Of a stretch of DNA of 64,000 nt, positions 54,833-62,941 are shown one piece after another. The notes beneath the pieces are model-generated. The model was given only the letters and a program-made list of their open reading frames with translations. It did not search any database and had not been told where the DNA came from. Every line of letters begins with the position of its first letter. The first letter of the stretch is position 1. This DNA comes from Photobacterium toruni. GTDB taxonomy: Bacteria > Pseudomonadota > Gammaproteobacteria > Enterobacterales > Vibrionaceae. The translations under genes and the position numbers were made by a program. The stretch covers positions 1,488,001-1,552,000 of the forward strand of contig NZ_AP024854.1 of the NCBI RefSeq assembly GCF_024529955.1. The letters run 5' to 3'.

Positions 54833-55937
54833 CCAATCTAACTAAAATTATGATCTAATTGAAGCCATCATTTTTAAATGAGATTCGCTATGGACAGCCT
54901 AAACAATACCGACTTTAAAAAGCTTGCTCGCCAACAAAAAACAATTCAAATGAAAATGAGATTACTTGCCTTGGAGCACTTCAAGGAAGGTAAATCTCGT
55001 ACTCAAATTGCTAAATATCTCAAAGTTAGCCGAACAAGTGTTAATAAATGGGTGAGTATCTTTCTTGAAGAAGGCTTAGAAGGGCTTCAAGAAAAAACGC
55101 GTAGTGGTCGCCCTGCATTTCTCTCACCTAAACAACGTGAGCAGCTATCCAATTATATTAAACTTAAAGCTCAAGACTCTTCTGGCGGGCGATTAATAGG
55201 CGCGGATATTCATGCTTACATTCTCAAAGAATTTGATAAAAACTACCACCCAGATTCTATCTATTATCTACTTAAGCGCATGGGCTTTTCGTGGATAACA
55301 TCACGGTCAAAACATCCAAAACAATCACAGCAAGCTCAGGATAATTTTAAAAAATTTAAAATTGAAACGATCCTTAAGATCCCAGGACATATAGCGCTCG
55401 ATAAGGTCGATGTATGGTTTCAAGATGAAGCAAGATTTGGACAACAAAATACCACTACCCGTCTTTGGGCTGAACGAGGAACTCGACCAAGAGCGATAAA
55501 ACAACAGCAGTTTGAATATGCTTATCTATTTGGTTCGGTGTGCCCAGCAAGAGGAGTTGGTGAGGCGTTAGTGGTACCTTGGGTAAATAAAAAAATAATG
55601 ACTGAGCACCTTGCTCAGATATCACGAACCACAGAAAAAGGTCGTTATGCTATTGTAGTGATGGATGGTGCAGGCTGGCATACTGACGATATTGCTAATC
55701 CGTTTAATAATCTCAGCATCATCAAACTTCCACCATATTCTCCAGAACTTAACCCAATAGAACAAGTTTGGAGTTGGTTACGACAACACTATCTCGCTAA
55801 TCAAAATTTTTCTGATTATAACGACATTCTCGATAAGGTCTGCCTTGCATGGAATCAGTTTAATGAATCGGCTTCACGCATCACTAGAATGTGTTCAAGA
55901 GATTGGATCAACCTGACCAGTTAATTTTCCAGATTGG
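54833..55937 (+). mobile_element. IS630-family insertion sequence (complete)
   Basis: Bounded by the inverted repeat CCAATCT...AGATTGG (perfect through ATACCAATCT/AGATTGGTAT if the flanks are counted), with TA on each side (54831-54832 and 55938-55939), the target duplication expected for IS630/Tc1 elements. About 1.1 kb with one intact transposase. It lies between efpL and a GNAT gene and breaks neither. Confidence 0.85.
54878..55924 (+). CDS. IS630-family DDE transposase
   Basis: A 348-residue transposase, apparently intact. The N-terminal paired HTH is around residues 30-60 (SRTQIAKYLKVSRTSVNKWV). The DDE catalytic residues lie in VWFQDEARFG, IVVMDGAGWH and ELNPIEQVWSWLR. The start is ATG 54878 or ATG 54890 (MDSLNNTDF). 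No frame disruption, so the element may still be mobile. Confidence 0.93.
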   Translation: MRFAMDSLNNTDFKKLARQQKTIQMKMRLLALEHFKEGKSRTQIAKYLKVSRTSVNKWVSIFLEEGLEGLQEKTRSGRPAFLSPKQREQLSNYIKLKAQDSSGGRLIGADIHAYILKEFDKNYHPDSIYYLLKRMGFSWITSRSKHPKQSQQAQDNFKKFKIETILKIPGHIALDKVDVWFQDEARFGQQNTTTRLWAERGTRPRAIKQQQFEYAYLFGSVCPARGVGEALVVPWVNKKIMTEHLAQISRTTEKGRYAIVVMDGAGWHTDDIANPFNNLSIIKLPPYSPELNPIEQVWSWLRQHYLANQNFSDYNDILDKVCLAWNQFNESASRITRMCSRDWINLTS

Positions 55938-55950
55938 TATAACCGTTATA

Positions 55951-56370
55951 TTAAGGTAAGACTAACTCGCTAATATCCGTTAATACCCACGAACTATTCT
56001 GTTCCTTAAACCCAATTTTAGAATAATACTCTGCAGCCTTGGGCGCAGATAATGAAATAATTTTACAGTTCTCTGCCACAGATTCTGCTGTTACTAAAAT
56101 AAGATATTTACCAATTCCCATTGATTGAACACTTTCATCGACCACAAGATCAGATAGATAACAACAATCATAGAAATCAGTCATTGAACGAGCCAAACCT
56201 ACAAGCTGTTCATTAACCCATGCTGTTACGATTAGATTGCTATTGTTTAGTATACCTTGCACAACTGTTTCATCATTAACTTGTCGAGATTCAGTAAATG
56301 CGGTTTTATTCATTAATTCAATGTATTGATTTGCTGTAATCGAATGATTAACTTTATAGTCGATTTCCAT
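55951..56370 (-). CDS. GNAT-family N-acetyltransferase (second)
   Basis: A 139-residue GNAT protein with the acetyl-CoA motif VQSMGIGKYLI (about 88-98) after YLSDLVVDES, and AAEYYSKIGF near the end. Its stop lies only 14 bp from the IS630 right end, but the reading frame looks complete. Substrate unknown. Confidence 0.88.
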   Translation of the reverse strand: MEIDYKVNHSITANQYIELMNKTAFTESRQVNDETVVQGILNNSNLIVTAWVNEQLVGLARSMTDFYDCCYLSDLVVDESVQSMGIGKYLILVTAESVAENCKIISLSAPKAAEYYSKIGFKEQNSSWVLTDISELVLP

Positions 56371-56506
56371 TTGAACCCTTTAACGCCAACGCTATTTATA
56401 ACGTGAATACTACACTAGATTATGATTATAACGTGTGAATATCAGCAATTAATTTAACGCTCTCATGCTGAAATATTCATTCGATGTGGGCAATAAACGG
56501 CAGACA

Positions 56507-56543
56507 AAAAAATAGCGACATCATCGATATGATCATGTCGCTA
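56507..56543 (-). terminator. Rho-independent terminator
   Basis: TAGCGACAT / ATGTCGCTA perfect 9-bp stem, T-run on the minus strand, serving the gene ending at 56552. Confidence 0.9.
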
Positions 56544-56551
56544 GTAATATT

Positions 56552-56767
56552 TTACTTACTTTCAGATGTATAGCTGGAATATGAGCAGTAATAGCAACCA
56601 TTTGATTGAGGATATATCTTTTTAGCCGCCTCTAATGCAGTACTACAGGCGGTATGATAACCAAGCGCATCACAATTTTTCAAACCAGGGCTATGGCTAC
56701 ATGTTGCTGTATGAATTTCATGATCGCCGTTATCTTGCGCATTTTTATCTACATAAAACAAACTCAT
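56552..56767 (-). CDS. Small cysteine-rich conserved protein
   Basis: A 71-residue protein starting MSLFYVDKNAQDNGDHEIHT. Cysteines fall in the order TC-x8-C, then TAC, then CYYC near the end (NGCYYCSYSS), a pattern I recall from short conserved proteins of many proteobacteria without a named function; metal binding is possible. ATG 56767 has AGAGG 5 nt upstream and is better than GTG 56773. Confidence 0.78.
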   Translation of the reverse strand: MSLFYVDKNAQDNGDHEIHTATCSHSPGLKNCDALGYHTACSTALEAAKKIYPQSNGCYYCSYSSYTSESK

Positions 56768-56962
56768 AATCACCTCTGAATATTAGTATCCTAAGTAAAG
56801 ACATTACTCCGTTCAAATTGTAGGAGATACTCAATAATCCCAATAATTAGATTTGTATCACTTTCAATCAGAAACATTCGTCTCTAAATAATAATACTGT
56901 GATTGACTCGTTTTATTTCGCTATTACCTTTAATCTTTCAGTCATATTATTTCACGCTATTG

Positions 56963-58351
56963 TTACTCAGAGTCCAACTCAACTTCATCAGATAATGGAC
57001 GTTTCTTCAATGCCAATACAGCCAAAATAAAAGCCACTACCGCAACAGTTGCCATCATAAGATAGGTTGAATTAAACCCTGATGCTAACAATTGACTATC
57101 TACACCAGCTAACCCATTGCTACTGCTTGCCAACACATTGTCAGGCAATTGAAAATGGAAAATCGCAGAACAAACAGCGACCCCAATAGCACCACCCAAC
57201 TCACGCCCAAAATTAAACAATGACATACCAATACCCCGATCTCGCGGTGGTAACACGTTTTGCACAACCACACTTAAAGCTGGCAAGGTAAAGCCAAGTC
57301 CAAGGCCAGCCAAAATAAGCGCTAATTTCACTTCAAAATCAAAATGTAATTGCCATAAGGCCAATGACGCCATTAAAAATCCAAGCATCACAAAAATCTT
57401 ATAATTCCCCCAGCGCGCAATGAGTTTTCCACCGATGAATGCACCAGTTGTAATGCTAAACATAAATATCATCATAAATAGTCCACTCTCTGATGCTGTT
57501 AGCCCTTTTTGCCATTGCAGTTGTAAAGGGAAATACACCAATATGGCAAACATCAGTAACTGTGAACATAAAATCAAAATTACGCTAACTAAATAACCGG
57601 GCAACCGTACCAAACGAGCAGGAAGAATTGGATATTTTGCTAATTTTTCAACAATATAAAGTAAAATAAGTGATAACAATAACGCACCGGATACCCAGCC
57701 GATAGGCAATTGTGACTCTGGCGATAAGAGCAATAATACTAATGTCGTTACACTAATAAGCAATGCTGCCCCTTTCCAATCAAATGGAGATTTTCGTCCT
57801 TTACTTAAATGGGCAAGATTATTATTCACCATCCATAACGCTAATATTCCTAAAGGTAAATTAACCCAAAAAATCCAACGCCAATTAAGATGCTCTGCAA
57901 AAAAGCCCCCTAATAACGGCCCTGCAATACTAGATACAGCATAGACAATGGAAATATAACCTTGGTATTTACCTACAATACGAGCAGGAATGCTGTCAGC
58001 TATCACGGTAAAGGCTAATGCAATTAAGCCACCACCACCAAGCCCTTGCAGAACTCGACTGATAATTAATTGACCTAACGTATCTGATAATCCGCATGCT
58101 ATTGAACCTAACATAAATAAGACAATACTTACATTGAGCATTTTTACACGCCCGAAAATATCACTCAACTTACCATAGACAGGAAGAACAGCAGTGGCAG
58201 CTAATAAATAGGCGGTTACAACCCAAGTTAATGCCTGTCCTGCGTTTAAGTCTTGGCCAATAATAGATAGCGGTGTAGTAACAATACTTTTTTCTAACGA
58301 GCCTAAGGCTATAACAAGAGCAACACTGGCAAATATTCTTTGGGGCGACAT
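56963..58351 (-). CDS. MFS transporter, DHA2-type drug efflux family
   Basis: A 462-residue inner-membrane protein with about 13-14 helices. Motif A is GKLSDIFGRVKML (about 60-72), the family C motif is in AVSSIAGPLLGGFF, and SRVLQGLGGGGLIALAF is the long helix-4 motif of EmrB/QacA-like exporters. AAAGGATGAGG precedes ATG 58351. A proton-driven drug or toxic-compound exporter is likely; the substrate is unknown. No regulator gene is adjacent. Confidence 0.9.
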   Translation of the reverse strand: MSPQRIFASVALVIALGSLEKSIVTTPLSIIGQDLNAGQALTWVVTAYLLAATAVLPVYGKLSDIFGRVKMLNVSIVLFMLGSIACGLSDTLGQLIISRVLQGLGGGGLIALAFTVIADSIPARIVGKYQGYISIVYAVSSIAGPLLGGFFAEHLNWRWIFWVNLPLGILALWMVNNNLAHLSKGRKSPFDWKGAALLISVTTLVLLLLSPESQLPIGWVSGALLLSLILLYIVEKLAKYPILPARLVRLPGYLVSVILILCSQLLMFAILVYFPLQLQWQKGLTASESGLFMMIFMFSITTGAFIGGKLIARWGNYKIFVMLGFLMASLALWQLHFDFEVKLALILAGLGLGFTLPALSVVVQNVLPPRDRGIGMSLFNFGRELGGAIGVAVCSAIFHFQLPDNVLASSSNGLAGVDSQLLASGFNSTYLMMATVAVVAFILAVLALKKRPLSDEVELDSE

Positions 58352-58481
58352 GCCTCATCCTTTACTTAAGTATGCAAATACAACGTACTGTATGACTTCA
58401 TCATATATACAAACATCATCATCAAAACAGTTTGAATAATTTGTTAATAGCTAAATAAAATCAATACCCTATTTCTAAAAA

Positions 58482-59279
58482 CTATTTCAATACTTGTTCT
58501 TTAATAATCGTCATAACACCTTGCTCGTTATTACTTGGCGCATGAAAACGGGCCAGTTGCTTAATTTCAGGATGTGCATTATCCATAGCATAGCTAAAAT
58601 AAGTTTCTTTTAGCATTTCAACATCATTTAAGAAATCACCAAAACTCATACTTTCTTCAAATGTAAAATCGAAAATACGTTGTAATTCTTTAATTGCGGC
58701 ACCTTTAGAGGCTGTTTTATGCATTACATCAAGCCACACTTGTGCACTAATCACAACTTGATGGGTCTGAGAGTACAGCGGCGCTATAATTGGATATACC
58801 TGTTGCTCTGTGCCATTAAAATTAAGTACCGCAATCTTAATAAATTCATCATCCACCATCAGTAAATCATCAACAAATTCAAGGTTATGGTAATATTTTT
58901 TAATTTCTTCTAATGCCTGAGCATCTGTTGTTTCAGTATAAGCAGAATTTTTACCGCAGAGAACAATGAAGGTATTGTCGATAGTTTTAATACTATTAAT
59001 AATGGTATGAATTTCTGATGTTGGAATAGTTGAACTATAAAGCTCTTTGCCGTGGTGCATCACTAACGTACCGTTTTCGGCAATAAATAACATCTTGTCT
59101 TTAATTGGCTCAAACGTATTGACTAAGCTCTGATACTGACGACCCGATGCTGCGGCAAAAAGAATATTTTTAGCATCTAGTTGATTAAATATATCGTAAA
59201 AATCTGCAGGAAGACGTTTCTCATCACTCAGTAACGTGCCATCCATGTCTGTTGCTATAAATTTGATTGAAGATGCCAT
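58482..59279 (-). CDS. Cof-type HAD phosphatase (first of two paralogues)
   Basis: A 265-residue HAD-superfamily IIB phosphatase of the YbiV/SupH sort, likely acting on sugar phosphates. Motif I is ATDMDGTLL (nucleophile Asp near residue 9), motif II AAASGR, motif III lysine in ASKGAAIKELQ and motif IV SFGDFLNDVEML. The cap domain is C2-type. GGAG lies 11 nt before ATG 59279. A close paralogue lies at 59741. Confidence 0.92.
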   Translation of the reverse strand: MASSIKFIATDMDGTLLSDEKRLPADFYDIFNQLDAKNILFAAASGRQYQSLVNTFEPIKDKMLFIAENGTLVMHHGKELYSSTIPTSEIHTIINSIKTIDNTFIVLCGKNSAYTETTDAQALEEIKKYYHNLEFVDDLLMVDDEFIKIAVLNFNGTEQQVYPIIAPLYSQTHQVVISAQVWLDVMHKTASKGAAIKELQRIFDFTFEESMSFGDFLNDVEMLKETYFSYAMDNAHPEIKQLARFHAPSNNEQGVMTIIKEQVLK

Positions 59280-59427
59280 AAACAGTATTACTCCGACATT
59301 TTTATAATTAATGTCTTATATTCTACCTGTTAATGATGCTTTTTTTTACTAAAATACCAGTCAGTTATAAAAAGCACCACTACCTTGCATAATGATGCTT
59401 TCGTTATAGAAACCAACAGTCATTGAT

Positions 59428-59610
59428 CTATGAAAGATGATTATCTATCTTTTTTTTCTTTGGTGTCGACTTCACTTCAGTGCTACAGCAACCGCCAACA
59501 TTTCCTTTTTTTGCTTTTAGGTATAACTGTATAAATAAAAAGAACATGAAGAATAAAAAAACAACAACAGAAATAATGACATATAACGGAAATAGTTCAT
59601 CTGTATTCAT
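59428..59610 (-). CDS. Small single-span membrane protein with Cys-Cys tail
   Basis: A 60-residue protein: polar MNTDELFP, one helix (about 9-32), then KAKKGNVGGCCSTEVK and a lysine-rich tail. AAGGAGC 6 nt before ATG 59610 is a strong ribosome site, which supports it as a real gene. It resembles in layout the small Cys-containing membrane proteins encoded near metal transport genes, but no family can be named. It lies between the two HAD phosphatase genes. Confidence 0.65.
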   Translation of the reverse strand: MNTDELFPLYVIISVVVFLFFMFFLFIQLYLKAKKGNVGGCCSTEVKSTPKKKKIDNHLS

Positions 59611-59740
59611 TGAATGCTCCTTGGTCATACAACATATTAACAACTCAAATAAGAATGTAATTCATTACCATTGTTTGTCAATAGTCTTTTAACTCCCATT
59701 AATACTGTCTCTACACAGAAAAACCGACTAAGCCCCCAGA

Positions 59741-60559
59741 TTAGTTACACTGTAACACCTGTTGTTTAATGACGGTTATTACACCCTGTTCATTATTAGT
59801 TGGTGCAATAAAACGGGCTAATTTTTTAATCTCAGGGTGTGCATTACCCATTGCATAGCTAAAATAAGTTTCGTTAAGCATTTCTATGTCATTAAAAAAA
59901 TCACCAAAACTCATACTATTTTCAAATGTAAATCCGAATTTAGCACGCATAGCCTTAATCGCCTGCCCTTTTGATGCCTGCTTATCCATAAAATCTAGCC
60001 ATGTTTTACCACTCACGACCACTTGGTGTGATGCTGAGAACAAAGGGGCAACCAAAGGATAAACGTATTCTTCAGTACCATTAAAGTTTAATACTGATAT
60101 TTTAATAACCTCATCATCGATATCTAATAAATCATCAACAAACATAATATGATGGCAATATTTCATTATTTCTTGTTGAACCTGCTTATCTTTAGTCTCT
60201 GTATAAGCTGATTTTTTTCCACATAAAACAATGTGCGTATTTTCAATATTACGGACGGTATTAATAATGGCATCAGTTTCAATTTTTGGAATTGTCGCAC
60301 TATAAAGCTCTTTACCTTGATACATCACTAAAGTGCCATTCTCAGCAATAAAAAGGATCTTATCTTTAATAGACTCAAACATTTTTAATAATGTAAAATA
60401 TTGTCGCCCAGATGCTGCTGCAAACATGATCTTTTGATCATCAAGCGCATTAAATACATTCAAGAAATCATCTGGCAGCTCATTTACATCATTAAGTAAT
60501 GTTCCGTCCATGTCTGTCGCAATAAATTGTATCGATGATGTCATACGGTTATTACTCAT
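59741..60559 (-). CDS. Cof-type HAD phosphatase (second paralogue)
   Basis: A 272-residue HAD-IIB phosphatase, clearly a paralogue of the gene at 58482. Motifs: ATDMDGTLL, AAASGR, ASKGQAIKAM and SFGDFFNDIEML. More than half of the residues look identical to the first copy. The start may be ATG 60559 or ATG 60544 (MTSSIQF), the latter lining up with MASSIKF of the first copy; neither has a clear Shine-Dalgarno. A matS-like palindrome overlaps its 3' end. Confidence 0.92.
   Translation of the reverse strand: MSNNRMTSSIQFIATDMDGTLLNDVNELPDDFLNVFNALDDQKIMFAAASGRQYFTLLKMFESIKDKILFIAENGTLVMYQGKELYSATIPKIETDAIINTVRNIENTHIVLCGKKSAYTETKDKQVQQEIMKYCHHIMFVDDLLDIDDEVIKISVLNFNGTEEYVYPLVAPLFSASHQVVVSGKTWLDFMDKQASKGQAIKAMRAKFGFTFENSMSFGDFFNDIEMLNETYFSYAMGNAHPEIKKLARFIAPTNNEQGVITVIKQQVLQCN
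59744..59756. other. matS-like palindrome at the 3' end of the HAD gene
   Basis: GTTACACTGTAAC keeps the matS layout with T/A at positions 3 and 11. Confidence 0.5.
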
Positions 60560-60835
60560 AATTTAAATCATTAATTAATTACATTTTACCTATTTATCAT
60601 ATTGGTTTTAATTAAAAATACAGATTACTTTTATCCATATCTATAATATTTTCCTTATCTTAATTTATCAGATTAAAAACATAAAAAAGCATCTAAATTA
60701 AAACAAAATTATGATTTTATAGAATTTAATTTTCAGCTCTAATTATATCATAATTATACCATTAGCAATAAAACACTTGCATCAGTATGCTATATCGGCA
60801 TAATGATATCACTCCTTTTATTTCCCGGACTTCTG

Positions 60836-61594
60836 ATGAAAAAGACAGTTATTGCTTTAAGTGTCCTTGTTGCTATATCCATTTCAGGGTGTCAATCAAC
60901 TCAACAAGCACAACGAGATAGTTTAGATTCTAATGTCGTAGATATGAATGATCATATGCTTAGTATGATCCGCGGGGTGGTACTCACATATGACCCAGTA
61001 AAAGTCAAACCTGAACAATTAAAAAATCAGACAGCACAATTAGCTGGTTCAGGTCTTATTGCTGGTGGATTAGGTGGAGCTGTTTTAAGTGGAAGTCGTG
61101 ATGGTATGGCGATTGGTCTTGGGACTGCACTTATTGGTGGGCTTACTTTACTTGCAGATAACATTTCAACACCAACATTAGTTGATGCTTATCGTTATAC
61201 AGTACAATCACAAAAAACTGGTGAGCTAATTGAAGTTTATCAAATAGATAAAGCCCCTATTTCAGAAGGAGCACCAGTTTTTGTTCGAAATTATCAATCA
61301 GGTCGATTAACCGTTCGACTAGATACAACTCAAGGTCATTCATTTAAACGCGCTAAAGATACAAAATATGCAGGTAAAGGCCGTTTAACATCACGTGAAC
61401 GTAATGAAATTCGTGAAGATGCTGCTTTTGAGCGTCAATTACGTAATGATTCTCGAGATGAAAAAACAAATAATATATTACAAGAGCAATATAGAAGATC
61501 TATCAAAATTCAAACTGATAAATTAGGTGCTTCAATTGATGCACGTAATCATTCTATACGAAATAGCAAAACAACAAATATAAATATTAATTAA
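60836..61594 (+). CDS. Lipoprotein with glycine-zipper segment, unknown function
   Basis: A 252-residue lipoprotein. The signal MKKTVIALSVLVAISISGC ends in a proper lipobox (ISGC). A glycine-rich hydrophobic segment follows (about 70-110, SGLIAGGLGGAVLSGSRDGM and IGLGTALIGGLTLLA), like glycine-zipper outer-membrane lipoproteins. Then comes a beta-type domain (about 115-165) and a charged, coiled C-terminal region. The start is ATG 60836, giving a normal signal; an ORF from 60803 would bury it. Monocistronic, with a strong bidirectional terminator. Confidence 0.83.
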   Translation: MKKTVIALSVLVAISISGCQSTQQAQRDSLDSNVVDMNDHMLSMIRGVVLTYDPVKVKPEQLKNQTAQLAGSGLIAGGLGGAVLSGSRDGMAIGLGTALIGGLTLLADNISTPTLVDAYRYTVQSQKTGELIEVYQIDKAPISEGAPVFVRNYQSGRLTVRLDTTQGHSFKRAKDTKYAGKGRLTSRERNEIREDAAFERQLRNDSRDEKTNNILQEQYRRSIKIQTDKLGASIDARNHSIRNSKTTNININ

Positions 61595-61596
61595 AA

Positions 61597-61646
61597 AAAG
61601 GAGTCGATGTTATTATAATAATATTAATAATTTCATCGACTCCTTT
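61597..61646. terminator. Bidirectional terminator between convergent genes
   Basis: AAAGGAGTCGATG / CATCGACTCCTTT perfect 13-bp stem with A and T flanks. Confidence 0.92.
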
Positions 61647-61656
61647 ATTTGATAAT

Positions 61657-62496
61657 TTATTTCTGAGCACTAACACCCATCAAATGATCCACTTTCTGTA
61701 TATTTTTAAAGCCAGCTGCTTTTAATCGACGAATAACGCCATCAACAAAACCACTGCCTTTTTTCATAATATGTGGATTACCCGTATAGTGGAAAAGACG
61801 TCCATCTTGACGTAATACACGGTAGATCTCACTATAGAACTCTTCACTGTACAGTTCACCAGCAAGAGAAAAACGTGGTGGATCGTGAATTACAGCATCA
61901 AAAGAGATCGAAGGCATTGTCTCAATCAACTCAAAGCTACTTCCCTGACGTTGTTCAATCCCATCGTTATTCAAATCACGCGACCACGGATTCTGAGCAC
62001 GCAGACTCATTACTGATTCACTTAGCTCAATGGTCAATACTTTTTTAGCACCTAACCGATGTGCCGCAATCGCAGCGTAGCCTAAACCACTACAGCAATC
62101 TAATACATTATCACCACTGCGTACTGCCTGTTTTGCCATCTCTGATGCACTCTTGAAAGGATCTGTTCCTTTCGATATGTGCATTTTAACACCACTAATT
62201 TCAAGTAGCGGCGCTCCCTCCGTTGGGGCTAATTTATAATAACCAACACTCCGATCTTCTAATGGCTCCATATCGCCATCGCTACAAACATAAATTCGTT
62301 GTGTCTTTTTAACTATCTTCTTAAGATCAGCAATAGAAAGTTTATTTTCTTCGTCAAGAATTAAACCTTGCTCAGTGACTGCAAAATCCTGTTCGCTAAG
62401 GTTTAAATCTGCAGAGATTCGAACACTAGAAAGTCCTTTCTTAATGGCATCTAATGCCTGCTGCGCATTTTGTGTATGAAGGTAATAGCCGAGCAT
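61657..62496 (-). CDS. SAM-dependent methyltransferase, unassigned
   Basis: A 279-residue class I methyltransferase. The SAM-binding motif is VLDCCSGLGYAAIAAHRLGA (about 132-151), the acidic strand is VLTIELSESV, and the catalytic-type motif HDPPRFS lies near residue 208. An N-terminal domain of about 100 residues precedes it. The DPPRF motif suggests a nucleic-acid or amine substrate; the family resembles archaeal and bacterial proteins annotated only as methyltransferases. Confidence 0.82.
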   Translation of the reverse strand: MLGYYLHTQNAQQALDAIKKGLSSVRISADLNLSEQDFAVTEQGLILDEENKLSIADLKKIVKKTQRIYVCSDGDMEPLEDRSVGYYKLAPTEGAPLLEISGVKMHISKGTDPFKSASEMAKQAVRSGDNVLDCCSGLGYAAIAAHRLGAKKVLTIELSESVMSLRAQNPWSRDLNNDGIEQRQGSSFELIETMPSISFDAVIHDPPRFSLAGELYSEEFYSEIYRVLRQDGRLFHYTGNPHIMKKGSGFVDGVIRRLKAAGFKNIQKVDHLMGVSAQK

Positions 62497-62941
62497 AGTT
62501 CATTTATCTAATTAGAAACACTAGCGATATTATAACATAAAACAGAACCGTCAGATCTGCCTCGTTATTCGCCCTCTTAACCTAATTTCTATTAATAATA
62601 TTATTACTTTCTAATAACATATTTATTGTATCTTTAAGGATGATCGTCGCCATGATAAAGCATCATTCACCATCATTCACCATCATTCTTTGTTATTATT
62701 TCATTCATAAAAAGCATACAAATAAGAAATATAATATCAAATACAGATAATATATGACTGAATATTGGAATGAAAAAATACAAATTAATCCATTTTCTAG
62801 AAGAATATCCCATTATAGAATATAAAACATGCATCCTATAACAAGCTCTATTAATGTAACCAGACAATGCAATTATTTGCATTTCCTGTGCGTATTATTT
62901 GCAACTGTAATTAATACCAATTATTAATAGAAAGGACTGTC
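62497..62941. other. Divergent intergenic region upstream of the phospholipase gene
   Basis: About 445 bp, AT-rich. It carries a short tandem repeat at 62661 and two TTATTTGCA copies (62872 and 62896 regions) upstream of the phospholipase gene. The minus-strand frame 62673-62882 lacks a ribosome site and is not believed. Confidence 0.4.
62661..62688 (+). repeat. Tandem repeat CATCATTCAC x 2.8
   Basis: Two full 10-bp units and eight bases of a third, with no interruption. Confidence 0.85.

Noticed and set aside
62661..62688. CRISPR-like repeats
   Set aside because: A 10-bp unit in 2.8 direct copies with no spacers is a simple tandem repeat. No CRISPR array or cas gene was seen in the window.
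62673..62882. Minus-strand frame of 69 codons in the gap before the phospholipase gene
   Set aside because: No ribosome site, low-complexity AT-rich composition and overlap with the tandem repeat; likely chance.
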